Positions 18,390 through 28,928 of a stretch of 64,000 nucleotides of DNA are shown here, in pieces (position 1 is the stretch's first letter; the number at the start of each line of letters is the position of its first letter). Both the position numbers and the translations under genes were made by a program. The stretch comes from SZUA-430 sp034440355. Lineage in GTDB: Bacteria > Pseudomonadota > Alphaproteobacteria > Micropepsales > Micropepsaceae. The notes under the pieces were generated by a model. The model did not search any database. It saw only the letters and a list, made by a program, of their open reading frames with translations, and had not been told where the DNA came from. The stretch is taken from contig JAWXBY010000166.1 of the NCBI GenBank assembly GCA_034440355.1, positions 1 to 64,000 on the forward strand, given 5' to 3'.

Positions 18390-18683
18390 GGGGTCACTAT
18401 AGATGCGTTAGCGTCCTTCCCGCAAAGGGCAGCCGCCGAAAATCTGTGAGCAGCGCTACAGCGGCTTGGCCGGACACCGTTTGTTTCAGCTTTGTCGCGA
18501 GCAAAGCGCTCACTTTCGCGCCATCCGCGCGCACGCGGTTAAGGTAGCGTGAACGTGCAACCGACCTTGTCCATTGACCGTTCCTGAACGAATTACTGGC
18601 ACTCTGTCACATGTACGTGGGGTATGCGCCGTCGATTGCGCTTCGCCACGATTTCGCCCCGGTACACGCCTGAAGTGGGCATC

Positions 18684-19361
18684 ATGAGCGTTGAGAGCGA
18701 CGATAGAAACGAACCCCGCTACCCCAGCTATTCGCGCGGGGAAGTTTTGGCGGATACAGCGGCACATGTGCTGGGCCTGTTGTTCGGTTTGATCGCCACC
18801 GCCGCTCTGCTCATCACCGCATCTCAGCACGACCAGCTCCTTCTCATTCTCGGCGCGAGCCTCTACGGGCTTGGGCTGCTCGCCATGCTGACCTGTTCGG
18901 CCGCGTATAATCTTTGGCCGCCGTCGCCGACGAAAGAGCTGTGGCGCCGGTTCGATCATGCCGCGATTTTTATCATGATCGCGGGCACCTATACGCCGTT
19001 CCTTTTGAACCGCGTCGGCGGCGAATGGGGCGTCGGTCTTTTGTCCTTCGTGTGGTCGGTCGCCGTGATCGGCGCGATTTTGAAACTCACGTTCCCGCGC
19101 CGGTGGGAGTCGATCACAATCGGCCTCTATCTCGGTCTCGGCTGGTCGATCCTGATCGCCGTCAATCCGCTGGTGCAGTCGATCTCCATGGACAGCCTGA
19201 TCCTGATCGGCGCCGGCGGCGTGATCTACAGCATCGGCGTCGTGTTCCATCTGTGGGACCGCCTGCCCTATCAGAACGCGATCTGGCACTGGTTGGTGCT
19301 GGCGGCGGCCGTCTGCCACTACGTCGCGATCTTTAACGAAGTCGCGATTGCCGGGGGCTAA
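18684..19361 (+). CDS. Hemolysin III / PAQR-family membrane protein
   Basis: A 225-residue protein with seven membrane helices. The PAQR residues are visible: Glu and His in GEVLADTAAHVLGLLFG, the Ser-Asn segment in LTCSAAYN, the Asp-His pair in RRFDHAAIFIMIAGTYTPF, and the final His pair in HWLVLAAAVCHYVAIF. These define the zinc-binding site seen in adiponectin receptors and suggest a membrane hydrolase or lipid-homeostasis role; the hemolysin name is historical. I start at ATG 18684; the frame is open for another 20 codons upstream without a better site. It ends 79 nt before the TIR gene on the same strand. Confidence 0.87.
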   Translation: MSVESDDRNEPRYPSYSRGEVLADTAAHVLGLLFGLIATAALLITASQHDQLLLILGASLYGLGLLAMLTCSAAYNLWPPSPTKELWRRFDHAAIFIMIAGTYTPFLLNRVGGEWGVGLLSFVWSVAVIGAILKLTFPRRWESITIGLYLGLGWSILIAVNPLVQSISMDSLILIGAGGVIYSIGVVFHLWDRLPYQNAIWHWLVLAAAVCHYVAIFNEVAIAGG

Positions 19362-19370
19362 GGCTTCCCT

Positions 19371-19400
19371 TTGACAGGCTGAGCCCCAAACCGCCACACT
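19371..19400 (+). promoter_or_regulatory. Possible promoter of the TIR gene
   Basis: A perfect TTGACA -35 hexamer lies at 19371-19376, just after the hemolysin-III stop. Eighteen bases downstream is a weak -10 (CACACT, three of six matches). The ATG of the TIR gene follows 40 bases later. The -35 match is what is seen; promoter function is inferred. Confidence 0.3.
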
Positions 19401-19440
19401 GGGCGCGTTGCATCAGGGGCAAGACGGGGCGCCAGCGCGA

Positions 19441-22400
19441 ATGTCCGGGACGGAGAACGAACCGTCATCCAAGTATTGGGCGTTCGTCAGCTACAGTCAT
19501 TTCGACATGCGTGTCGCGAAATGGCTGACTGCGGCGCTCGCCAAACGGCGCGTGCCGCCGGCCTACCGCCACATCGTCGAGGGTTCGCCGACAAACTTCG
19601 CGCCGCTGTTTCGCGATGAGGTCGAAGTGTCGGCGGCGTCGCGGCTGGACTCGTCGATCGAGGCGGCGCTGCGGCAATCCAAGAATCTGATCGTCATCTG
19701 CTCGCCGTTCGCCGTCGCGTCGGAATACGTCTCGCAGGAAATTCGCTACTTCATTTCGCTGGGCCGGGCGGATCGCATTTTGTGCCTGGTTGCATCCGGC
19801 GTTCCCAACGCGACCGACGACGGCGAACCTGCGCTTGAGTGTTTTCCGAAGCCGCTCCGTTTTCGCGTCGAGAAGGACGGCACGCAGACGGAGGAGTTGA
19901 TACCGCCCGCCGCGCGGCCGCTGGCCGCGGTGCTGGGTGAAGAGACGAAGCCCGAGCAGGATCAGGCATTGCGTCAGATCATGGCGGGCTTGATCGGCGC
20001 CGGGCAAAGCGAACTCGACGCGCATCTCGATCGGCGGAAGTTGCGCCAACAAATTGCGATCGGCGGCGGTGTGGCCGCGGCGTTGCTCTCCGGTTATCTG
20101 ATTTGGGACGGCATATTCCGGGAGCATGTCGCCTATTATCGCGACTACAACCGGCGCTGGGGCGTTTGGGAAGGCGTCGGCGAACTTTCGCGCTCCGAGC
20201 TTGCGCGGCGGAGCATGTCGTTCCGGTTTGTCACCCAAGGGTGGTCGTCCAAGCCGACGCTGGTGCAGATCGTCAACGGCGCGGGGCGCTGCCCGTCCGA
20301 GGGCTTCTACAGCGTGATCGGCGAACCGATCTCGAATACGTGCGGTTCGTTCATGGCGCGGTTCGGACTCGACTCGAGTTCGCGCCGTTCGTGCACGACG
20401 CGGTTCAGCTACAACGCGAACGGCTCAGCCGCTTCGGAAGAGCGCCTGGACGAACGCGGCAACGTGATGGAGACCCTGCAGTACACCGGCCGCGACGTCG
20501 CCACGTTCGTGGAAGCACAGTTTCCCTGCGAGACCGGACGCGGCAAGAACGGCATCACCTATGTGCAGTTCGATCGGTTCGACAGCGGGCCGCATGTCGG
20601 GCTCGATCGTGCGGTGCATTTCCTCAGCTCCGATCGTCAACCGCGCGCGAATGAGTCCGGCTGGTTCGGCGTGCGCATGGAATACGACGAGCGCGGGTGG
20701 CTGACGGTGCGGACGATCCTGGGACCGGACGGCACGCCGGACACCGACACGGACGGGATCGCCATCTACCGCTTCACGAACAACGAGCACGGCGACAGCG
20801 AGCGGGCGGAGTATCTGTCCGCAAAGGGTCTGCCGCAGCGCTCTACGTTCGGCGTCGCGGCGCGGGCGTCCAAATTCGACGACGCCGGCAATGAGATCGA
20901 ACGCTCGTTCTTTGACGAGGACGGGCGGCCCACTTTGAACGCCAACGGCTATGCCGGCTGGCGCGCAACATATGACGACCGCGGCAACAAAACCGGCACC
21001 GATTATCTGGGGCTCAACGGTGCGAAGACAGCGACCGCGAGCGGCGAAGCCGGCTGGCGCGCCGCGTTCGACGACGACGGCAACGAGATCGAGACGGTGA
21101 ATATCGACATCGACGGCCAACCTTTCGTGCTGGCGAAGGGATATGCGGGCTGGCGCTCGAAGTTCGACGACAAGCATCAGTTGATCGAGCGCGTGTACCT
21201 GGACGGCGCGCTTAAGCCTACCTATCGCGCCGAGGGCTACGCCGGTTGGCGCTTGGAATACGACGATGCCGGCAACGAGGTGCTGCGCAGCTACATCGAC
21301 GTCAACGGCAAGCCGGTGCGGGGCTTGGGCGGCGTGGCCGGCATGCGGCAGGGCTTTGACGACAACAACAATCTCACGCGGCTTGTCCTGCTGGACGACA
21401 AGGGCACGCCGACGCTCGGCAACATGAACATCGCCGGTCTTGAGGGCCGATACGACCGCGAGCAGAAGGTGCTGAAGTTGGTCTTCTTCGGCACGGGGTC
21501 GACGCCGGTGCTGCGCTCCGATCAGATCGCCGCCTATACGTTGCGCGCCGACGTTGGATCTTCGGAACGTGTGAACCTCGATCTCTCCGAAGCGCCGACC
21601 CGGGCGCGCGACAAGTGCGCGAAGGTCCGCAGTGCGTTCGACTTGCGGCGCAACGAGACGCGGCGCGAATGTCTTGGTCCCGACGGCGCGCCGACGTTTC
21701 ATGCGGACGGCTATGCGAGCTGGACGGCAAGCTATGGCGCGATGAACAACCTGACCGAGAAATCGTTTTGGGGCTTGAGCGGCGAGCGCGTTCAGATGAA
21801 GGACGGCTACGCGGTGGCGCGGTACGTTTATGACGGCCTGCGCCGCAAGGTCGAAACCGCCTATTTTGGGGCGGATGTTCAACCGATCCGCAATCGCAGC
21901 GGCGTCGCCGCGGAACGGCTGACCTACGACGAGCGTGGCAACAACATCGGCGCGAAGTTCTTCGGACCTGATGGCCGGCGGACCGCGAATAATCTTGGCG
22001 TCGCCGGTTGGCACGCGAAGTACGACCTCGTCGGCAACATGATCGAGAAGACTTTCATCGACGAAAACGACCGGCCGACGGTCGGTACGCTGGGCTATGC
22101 GGCCGCCCGCTGGACGCATGACCAGTTCGGCAACGAACTCAGCGAAGAGTATCGCGACACGCGCGGACGCCTGACCGCGACGGCAGACGAGGCCTACGCG
22201 ATCGAACGGTCGACCTACGACAAGCACCGCAACGTGACGTCACGCGCCTATTTCAATATCGCGGACCGGCCCGTTATGCACTCGGCCGGCTATTCGTCTT
22301 GGCGCGCGCAGTTCGATGCGCGCGACAACGAAGTGCGGCGGGACTATTTCGGTGTGGACGGACGGGCGATCGTGACGCCGGATGAAGGCGCCGGCGTGAT

Positions 22401-22962
22401 TCGCGACTACGACGAACGCAGCAACGAGATGAAGGTCACGTATCTGGGCCTTGACGGCAAACCTGCGCGCACACCGAGCGGATATATCGGTTGGAGCGCC
22501 AAGTTCGACGAACGCGGCAACCGGATCGAGCGGGTGTTCCTCGACGAGCGCGGCAATATCGACACCCTGCCCCTTGGGTACAGCATGGAGCGGCTGACGT
22601 TCGACGACCGCAACGTCATGACCGAGAGCGAGGTCTTGTCGAAGGAGGGCAAGCGCGTCGCTCGCCAGAACGGGATTTCGGTGTGGCAGTTCGAACACGA
22701 TGCGCGCGGGCGGGTGATCGTGCAACGGTCGCTCGACGCTTCGGGCCAGCCTGTCCCGCGCGACGACGGCTGCATCGTCGTGAAGCAGACCTACGACGCG
22801 CGCGGGAATTTCGCCGAGTCATCGTGCTGGATGCCGGACGGCGCGCGCGGTGCGAGCAAGCAAAAGGTGCATCGGTTCACGCGCACCTATGACGACCGCG
22901 ACCGGGCGATCCAGACGGACTTCTATGACGATCAGGAAAAGCTGATCACCAGCCGGAAGTAG
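19441..22962 (+). CDS. TIR-domain transmembrane protein with a 24-unit repeat ectodomain
   Basis: The 1173-residue protein has three parts. Residues 11-140 are a TIR domain: box 1 is AFVSYSHFD (14-22), followed by APLFRDEVE, then LIVICSPFAVASEYVSQE. This last stretch aligns with the usual SPxxxxSxWCxxE and puts the putative NADase glutamate at Glu100. A basic stretch (DRRKLRQQ) precedes one membrane helix at about 205-222, predicting an N-in topology. Residues 223-406 form a Cys-containing domain, and 407-1173 are 24 tandem repeats of 32 residues ending exactly at the C-terminus. I chose ATG 19441 over a TTG 33 bases earlier. The gene stands alone between hemolysin III and glmS. Bacterial TIR domains commonly degrade NAD+ or make cyclic ADP-ribose signals in immunity; a receptor role here is inference. 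Confidence 0.85.
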   Translation: MSGTENEPSSKYWAFVSYSHFDMRVAKWLTAALAKRRVPPAYRHIVEGSPTNFAPLFRDEVEVSAASRLDSSIEAALRQSKNLIVICSPFAVASEYVSQEIRYFISLGRADRILCLVASGVPNATDDGEPALECFPKPLRFRVEKDGTQTEELIPPAARPLAAVLGEETKPEQDQALRQIMAGLIGAGQSELDAHLDRRKLRQQIAIGGGVAAALLSGYLIWDGIFREHVAYYRDYNRRWGVWEGVGELSRSELARRSMSFRFVTQGWSSKPTLVQIVNGAGRCPSEGFYSVIGEPISNTCGSFMARFGLDSSSRRSCTTRFSYNANGSAASEERLDERGNVMETLQYTGRDVATFVEAQFPCETGRGKNGITYVQFDRFDSGPHVGLDRAVHFLSSDRQPRANESGWFGVRMEYDERGWLTVRTILGPDGTPDTDTDGIAIYRFTNNEHGDSERAEYLSAKGLPQRSTFGVAARASKFDDAGNEIERSFFDEDGRPTLNANGYAGWRATYDDRGNKTGTDYLGLNGAKTATASGEAGWRAAFDDDGNEIETVNIDIDGQPFVLAKGYAGWRSKFDDKHQLIERVYLDGALKPTYRAEGYAGWRLEYDDAGNEVLRSYIDVNGKPVRGLGGVAGMRQGFDDNNNLTRLVLLDDKGTPTLGNMNIAGLEGRYDREQKVLKLVFFGTGSTPVLRSDQIAAYTLRADVGSSERVNLDLSEAPTRARDKCAKVRSAFDLRRNETRRECLGPDGAPTFHADGYASWTASYGAMNNLTEKSFWGLSGERVQMKDGYAVARYVYDGLRRKVETAYFGADVQPIRNRSGVAAERLTYDERGNNIGAKFFGPDGRRTANNLGVAGWHAKYDLVGNMIEKTFIDENDRPTVGTLGYAAARWTHDQFGNELSEEYRDTRGRLTATADEAYAIERSTYDKHRNVTSRAYFNIADRPVMHSAGYSSWRAQFDARDNEVRRDYFGVDGRAIVTPDEGAGVIRDYDERSNEMKVTYLGLDGKPARTPSGYIGWSAKFDERGNRIERVFLDERGNIDTLPLGYSMERLTFDDRNVMTESEVLSKEGKRVARQNGISVWQFEHDARGRVIVQRSLDASGQPVPRDDGCIVVKQTYDARGNFAESSCWMPDGARGASKQKVHRFTRTYDDRDRAIQTDFYDDQEKLITSRK
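20659..22959 (+). repeat. 24 tandem coding repeats of 96 bp (32 residues)
   Basis: The C-terminal 767 residues of the TIR protein divide into 24 units. The period is exactly 32 residues, apart from one 30-residue unit (695-724), two of 33 (885-917 and 950-982) and one of 31 (983-1013). The working consensus is G-[YV]-A-x-W-R-x-x-[YF]-D-D-R-G-N-x5-Y-x4-G-x-P-x5. The GYAGWR and YDDRGN blocks are best kept in units starting at residues 503, 535, 567 and 599 (DNA 20947, 21043, 21139, 21235). Units are diverged at DNA level, so this is an old, selected array. The alternating aromatic/Gly pattern suggests beta-hairpins. It differs from RHS/YD repeats (shorter period) and I do not recognise it as a named family. 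Confidence 0.9.
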
Positions 22963-22966
22963 CGGC

Positions 22967-24790
<1,824 letters not shown>

Positions 24791-24791
24791 G

Positions 24792-26183
24792 CTAGGTCTT
24801 CTCCTTCGATTTCGTTTTGGCCGCTTTTTCGGCGCGTTTCTTCGCGCGGAACTTTGCGGCCCAGCCCGGGGCTTGGCGTTGATCGCTGCGTTCGACGGCA
24901 AGCGCGTCGCCTTCGACCTCTTTGGTGATGACGCTGCCGGCGCCGACAAAAGCGCCGTCGTTGATTTTGACCGGCGCGACGAGCGCGCTGTTCGAGCCGA
25001 TGAAGACGTCGGCGCCGATATCCGTGAAGTGTTTGTCGAATCCGTCGTAGTTGCAGGTGATGGTGCCGGCACCGATGTTGGCGCGCGCACCCACGCGCGC
25101 ATCGCCGATGTAGGCGAGGTGATTTGCCTTCGCGCCATCCTCGATGATGGATTTCTTCACTTCGACGAAGTTGCCGATGTGAACGTCGCGGCCGATCTGT
25201 GCGCCTGGACGAAGTCGCGCATAGGGTCCGATGATCGCGCCTTCGGCGATCGTGCAGTCTTCGAAATGGCAGAACGGCTTGATGGTGACGTTGTCGGCGA
25301 CCTTGACCTTCGAACCGAAGACGACGTTGGGGCCGACCGTCACGTCGCGGCCGATCTTCGTGTCGTGGCTGAGCCAGACGGTATCGGGGTCGGTCATCGT
25401 CACGCCGTCGAGCATGGCGCGTTCGCGCAGGCGGCGCTGCATGATCGCTTCGACTTGAGCGAGTTCGACGCGCGAGTTGATGCCGAGTACGTCTTCGGCC
25501 GGCACCTCGACCGCAACGCAGCGCAGGTTGCGGCGGCGCGCGCCTGCGACGATGTCGGTGAGATAATATTCGCGCTGGTCGTTGTCGTTCGTCAGTTCGC
25601 CGAGCAGCGTGCGCAGTAGCTTTGCATCGAGCAGGAAGCCGCCCGCGTTGACGAAGCCGATGCGCTTTTGCTCGGGCGAGGCGTCGCGGTTCTCCACGAT
25701 GCTATCGAGGTCGCCATTGGGCAGTTGCACCAGTTTGCCGTAGGGCGTCGGGTCGGCGGGTTTGAAACCCATCAGCGCAAGATCGGCGCCGGCCGCGCGT
25801 GCAGCGGTGAGTTTGTTCAGCGTCGCTTGCGTCAGCAGCGGGTTGTCGCCGTAGAGGACCATGACGTCGCCGACGTGGCCCTCAAGCGCTGGCAGCGCGC
25901 TGCGCGCTGCGTCGCCGGTGCCCTGTGCCGTGGTTTGAATCGCGACCGCGGCGCCCCTGCCCTTGCTGAAGTTCGCGATGTCGTCTTGGGCTTGGCCCAC
26001 GACCACCACCTGGCGCGATGCGCCAAGGGTTGCCACGATCGACAGGATGTGGCCGAGGATCGGTTCGTTCGCGACCTGGTGCAGCACCTTGGGCAGTGCC
26101 GATTTCATGCGCGTGCCTTTTCCTGCGGCAAGGACGACCGCGGCGAGGGGCACTTGGGTCTTGTCAGCAGTCGAAGAGGTCAA
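24792..26183 (-). CDS. glmU: Bifunctional UDP-GlcNAc pyrophosphorylase / GlcN-1-P acetyltransferase
   Basis: The 463-residue protein performs the last two steps to UDP-N-acetylglucosamine. The N-terminal uridylyltransferase domain has VVLAAGKGTRMKSALPKVLH (about residues 15-34). The C-terminal half is a left-handed beta helix of hexapeptide repeats, with PYARLRPGAQIGRDVHIGNFVEVKKS and NYDGFDKHFTDIGADVFIGSN. The frame begins with TTG at 26181-26183, with an AGG-rich sequence just upstream; no ATG precedes the nucleotide loop, so a TTG or GTG start is required. It is divergent from gph, which also has a TTG start, across about 150 nt. With glmS it forms a cell-wall precursor operon. Confidence 0.95.
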   Translation of the reverse strand: MTSSTADKTQVPLAAVVLAAGKGTRMKSALPKVLHQVANEPILGHILSIVATLGASRQVVVVGQAQDDIANFSKGRGAAVAIQTTAQGTGDAARSALPALEGHVGDVMVLYGDNPLLTQATLNKLTAARAAGADLALMGFKPADPTPYGKLVQLPNGDLDSIVENRDASPEQKRIGFVNAGGFLLDAKLLRTLLGELTNDNDQREYYLTDIVAGARRRNLRCVAVEVPAEDVLGINSRVELAQVEAIMQRRLRERAMLDGVTMTDPDTVWLSHDTKIGRDVTVGPNVVFGSKVKVADNVTIKPFCHFEDCTIAEGAIIGPYARLRPGAQIGRDVHIGNFVEVKKSIIEDGAKANHLAYIGDARVGARANIGAGTITCNYDGFDKHFTDIGADVFIGSNSALVAPVKINDGAFVGAGSVITKEVEGDALAVERSDQRQAPGWAAKFRAKKRAEKAAKTKSKEKT

Positions 26184-26332
26184 GCCTAAACCTAGGAAAA
26201 ATGGGGGACTTCCGGCGTTTTGGCGGATTGACCCTCACATACGGCCAAGCCCCCACGAAATAAAGAAATGTTTCGCATTCTTGCCACAGAAATGGCAGTT
26301 CACCGCCCTCATCTGCCGTTGAGACTTAACGC

Positions 26333-27019
26333 TTGGTCCTCGCCTTCCCAGAAACCGTGGTTTTCGACCTGGACGGTACGCTCGTCGACACAGCGCCGGA
26401 CCTGGCGGCTTCGCTCAATGCCGTCATGGCGCGCGAGGGGCGGCCGGTCGTTCCGCTCGACGACGTACGCCACATGGTGGGGCGCGGCGCGCGGGTGCTC
26501 ATCGAACGGGCCATGGATGCGACCGGAGAGACCTGGGATGCGGGACGGATCGGCGATCTGGTGGCTCATTTTATCGACTACTACGACGGCAATATCGCCA
26601 CGACGAGCCAGCCCTTCGCGGGGTGCGAGAGTGTCGTGCGCGGGCTTGCGGCGCGTGGGGTGAAGCTTGGCATCTGCACGAACAAGCCGGAGCGGCTGTC
26701 GCTGAAGCTGCTGGATGCTCTGAAATTGCGCGACCTGTTCCCCGTCGTTTTGGGGGCGGACAGCCGGACGTATCGGAAGCCCGATCCGCGACATCTTCTC
26801 GATACAATTTCGGCCCTCGGCGGGCGGCCGGAGAGCGCGGTCATGATCGGCGACAGCGAGACGGATGTGCTGACGGCGCGGGCGGCGAATGTTCCCGTGA
26901 TTGTCGTTAGTTTTGGCTACACGGAGATCCCGGTTCGCGAACTGGGCGCGGATATCGTTATCGACCATTACGAGATGCTGGAAGACGCGCTTTCGCGCGT
27001 CGGGCCGCGCTTGACTTGA
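26333..27019 (+). CDS. gph: Phosphoglycolate phosphatase (HAD family)
   Basis: A 228-residue HAD hydrolase. Motif I is VVFDLDGTLVDTAPDLAAS (residues 9-27), motif II the Thr in LGICTNKPE, motif III the Lys in RKPDPRHLL, and motif IV is MIGDSETDVLTARAA. The pattern and length match Gph, which salvages 2-phosphoglycolate formed by DNA repair or oxygenation reactions. The open frame starts with TTG 26333; the only alternative upstream of motif I is a GTG at 26357. Divergent from glmU. A generic HAD phosphatase is the alternative. Confidence 0.85.
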   Translation: MVLAFPETVVFDLDGTLVDTAPDLAASLNAVMAREGRPVVPLDDVRHMVGRGARVLIERAMDATGETWDAGRIGDLVAHFIDYYDGNIATTSQPFAGCESVVRGLAARGVKLGICTNKPERLSLKLLDALKLRDLFPVVLGADSRTYRKPDPRHLLDTISALGGRPESAVMIGDSETDVLTARAANVPVIVVSFGYTEIPVRELGADIVIDHYEMLEDALSRVGPRLT

Positions 27020-27058
27020 TGCGAGGGCCGCCCCTATAGCAGCGGTTCCTTCAGGCAA

Positions 27059-27133
27059 GGGCGCGTAGCACAGCGGGAGTGCGTCCCCTTCACACGGGGA
27101 AGGTCAGAGGTTCGATCCCTCTCGCGCCCACCA
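27059..27133 (+). tRNA. tRNA-Val (anticodon CAC)
   Basis: A 75-nt cloverleaf can be folded by eye. The acceptor arm GGGCGCG (27059-27065) pairs with CGCGCCC (27123-27129), followed by ACCA encoded in the DNA. The anticodon stem TCCCC/GGGGA encloses the loop TTCACAC with anticodon CAC at 27091-27093, and the T arm contains GAGGTTCGATCCCTC. It reads GUG codons. It lies between gph and terC on the same strand. No integrase or duplicated 3' end is seen nearby. Confidence 0.95.
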
Positions 27134-27207
27134 TCCTCTGGCAAAGCACGCAACCGCCTACCACATAGCCCCCCACGTTCTTCTCGGACACGGTCGACGC
27201 GCGCACG

Positions 27208-27987
27208 ATGGAATTTCTGACGAACCCCGAAGTTTGGGCCGCCTTCCTCACCCTGACCGCCCTTGAGATCGTTCTCGGCGTCGACAACATTGTGTTCATC
27301 GCGATCTTGGCCGGCCGGTTGCCGAAGGAAGATCGCGCGGCGGCGCGGCAGATCGGGCTTGCGGTCGCCCTGGGCACGCGGCTCGCGCTGCTGGCGACCT
27401 TGTTCTACCTCTCCCACCTTGAGACCAAGACCGGCATCGAGATTTTCGGGCGCGATCTTTCGTGGCGCGACCTGGTGCTGGGCGGCGGCGGCATGTTCCT
27501 GATCTGGAAGGCCATCGTCGAAATGAACGAGGCCATCCGCCCGCACAAGGTCAAGCGCAAGGACGGCAAGGTGCAGGGTGCGCGCTCGGCCTTTGCGTGG
27601 ATCATCGTTCAGATCGCGATCATCGACATCGTGTTCTCGATCGACTCCGTTATCACTGCTGTCGGCATCGCGAACGAGATTGAGATCATGGCGACGGCCA
27701 TTATCATTGCGGTGTTCGTCATGATGGTGGCGATCAATCCCATTTCGTCGTTCATCGACACGCATAAGGAAGTCAAGATCGTCGCCTTGAGCTTCCTGCT
27801 GCTCGTGGGCTTTATCCTGGTCGCCGAGGCGATGGGGACGCCGATCCCGAAGGGCTATCTCTACTTCGCGCTGGGCTTTGCCTCGCTGATACAGGGCCTC
27901 GTTCTTTGGGCTCAGTCGAGTGAGCGGCAGATGGATACGCTGGCGGCGAATTCCGAGCGCGCCGATCGCGAGGACCAAGCGCACTAG
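27208..27987 (+). CDS. TerC-family integral membrane protein
   Basis: A 259-residue protein with seven or so membrane helices. The TerC signature is clear: LEIVLGVDNIVFIAILAGRLP with its acidic residues inside the first helix, and VQIAIIDIVFSIDSVITAVG repeating the pattern later. The family exports or handles metal ions, in particular manganese in some members, often in connection with protein secretion; others were linked to tellurite resistance. The substrate here is unknown. The stop TAG overlaps the stop of the convergent lipoprotein-hydrolase gene in a CTAG palindrome. Confidence 0.9.
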   Translation: MEFLTNPEVWAAFLTLTALEIVLGVDNIVFIAILAGRLPKEDRAAARQIGLAVALGTRLALLATLFYLSHLETKTGIEIFGRDLSWRDLVLGGGGMFLIWKAIVEMNEAIRPHKVKRKDGKVQGARSAFAWIIVQIAIIDIVFSIDSVITAVGIANEIEIMATAIIIAVFVMMVAINPISSFIDTHKEVKIVALSFLLLVGFILVAEAMGTPIPKGYLYFALGFASLIQGLVLWAQSSERQMDTLAANSERADREDQAH

Positions 27988-28928
27988 TTGCAGGCCGCCG
28001 CCTCCGTCGGCGGCTCGCCGCGGGTGAAGGCTTCGATCGCGTCCCAGGTGCGTTGCGCCTGCAGATCGCGCAGCAGCATGTGGAAGCCGTCGCCGAAGCA
28101 GGCGATGCGCGCCGTGGCCGGCATTTTTGCCGCCGCTTCCGCGATCGGTTCCGAAGGCACGACCTCGTCGCCTGTGGCGTAGAGAACCATCGCCGGTGTG
28201 TTCACGGCGGGTGCGGATTGCCAGGCTGCTTCCATCAGCTCGACGAGGCCATTCACGGCGTCGATGCGCGTTGCCTTGATCACGTAGGGGTCGCGGCCGA
28301 GGGCGATGAGCATCGTCTCGTTGTCGGACGGTTTGATGTTGAGGCCGCGACCGGTGAGGCGGCTTCCCGGGGCGATGCGCATCATGATCCAGAGCGCGCT
28401 GCGCTTGATGACGTCGAGGTTCGACCAGCCCCATAGTGCGGGCGAGACCAGGATGAGGCCGTCGGCGATCGGTTCGGCTCGTCCAGCTGCGGCGACCATT
28501 GCGACGGCGGCGCCCATGCTTTCGCCCATCAGGTAGACGCGTGCGTTCGGGTGCTTTTCGCGGACGAGGGCGATGAAGGTGCGCGCGTCTTGCGCCATGA
28601 CTTCGTGGCCGGGCCAGCGGCCGTTGCCTTCGGTGCGGCCGAAGCCGCGTTGGTCGTAGGCGTAGGTGGTGATGCCGTGCGACTGCCAATTCTTCGCGGC
28701 TTGATCGATAAACTGGCCGTAGTCGTTCATGCCGTGGAGGGCGATGATGACGATGTCGGCGTTCGGCGCTTGCCACTGACTCATGCCGAGGACGAAGCCG
28801 TCGTGTGCGCGCCAGTGGCCGGCGTCGACGAACTGCGGCGTCGTTGGGCCCGGGCCTGGTGCGAGGCGCTGCGCGACGCAGGCGGTCAGCGCGAAGCACA
28901 TCAGCACGAGGGTGAGGAGGCGGGTCAT
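27984..28928 (-). CDS. Alpha/beta-hydrolase lipoprotein (monoacylglycerol-lipase-like)
   Basis: The 314-residue protein begins with a lipoprotein signal (LMCFALTAC, Cys near residue 17). It then has an alpha/beta-hydrolase core: oxyanion HGMNDYGQF, YDQRGFGRTEG, nucleophile elbow GESMG, Asp in YATGDEVVPS and His in GDGFHMLLRD. The lid and HGMNDYG start resemble monoacylglycerol lipase or lysophospholipase. The product would be a membrane-anchored esterase acting on lipids. ATG 28926-28928 overlaps the stop of the uracil-glycosylase-family gene by 4 bp (ATGA); the open frame continues upstream through that gene but is not coding there. Last gene of a five-gene operon. Confidence 0.87.
   Translation of the reverse strand: MTRLLTLVLMCFALTACVAQRLAPGPGPTTPQFVDAGHWRAHDGFVLGMSQWQAPNADIVIIALHGMNDYGQFIDQAAKNWQSHGITTYAYDQRGFGRTEGNGRWPGHEVMAQDARTFIALVREKHPNARVYLMGESMGAAVAMVAAAGRAEPIADGLILVSPALWGWSNLDVIKRSALWIMMRIAPGSRLTGRGLNIKPSDNETMLIALGRDPYVIKATRIDAVNGLVELMEAAWQSAPAVNTPAMVLYATGDEVVPSEPIAEAAAKMPATARIACFGDGFHMLLRDLQAQRTWDAIEAFTRGEPPTEAAACN

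Noticed and set aside
18510..19397. 295-codon minus-strand frame opposite the hemolysin-III gene
   Set aside because: It is antisense to a seven-helix protein with conserved PAQR residues and has a low-complexity charged composition.
20425..22227. Long 600-codon open frame antisense to the TIR repeats
   Set aside because: It follows from the repeated GC-rich codons on the other strand. It has no family motif, and the forward frame has a clean 32-residue period and TIR domain.
20659..22959. 96-bp periodicity as a CRISPR array or tandem satellite
   Set aside because: The period is in frame, units differ at DNA level and code a conserved protein pattern. There are no near-identical repeats with unique spacers.
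27059..27133. tRNA-Val as an attachment site of an integrated element
   Set aside because: No integrase gene and no second copy of the tRNA 3' end were seen in the window. The flanking genes look chromosomal.
27034..28899. 621-codon minus-strand frame across tRNA-Val and terC
   Set aside because: It reads through a tRNA gene and is rich in Arg/His/Pro, the usual mark of an antisense GC-rich frame.
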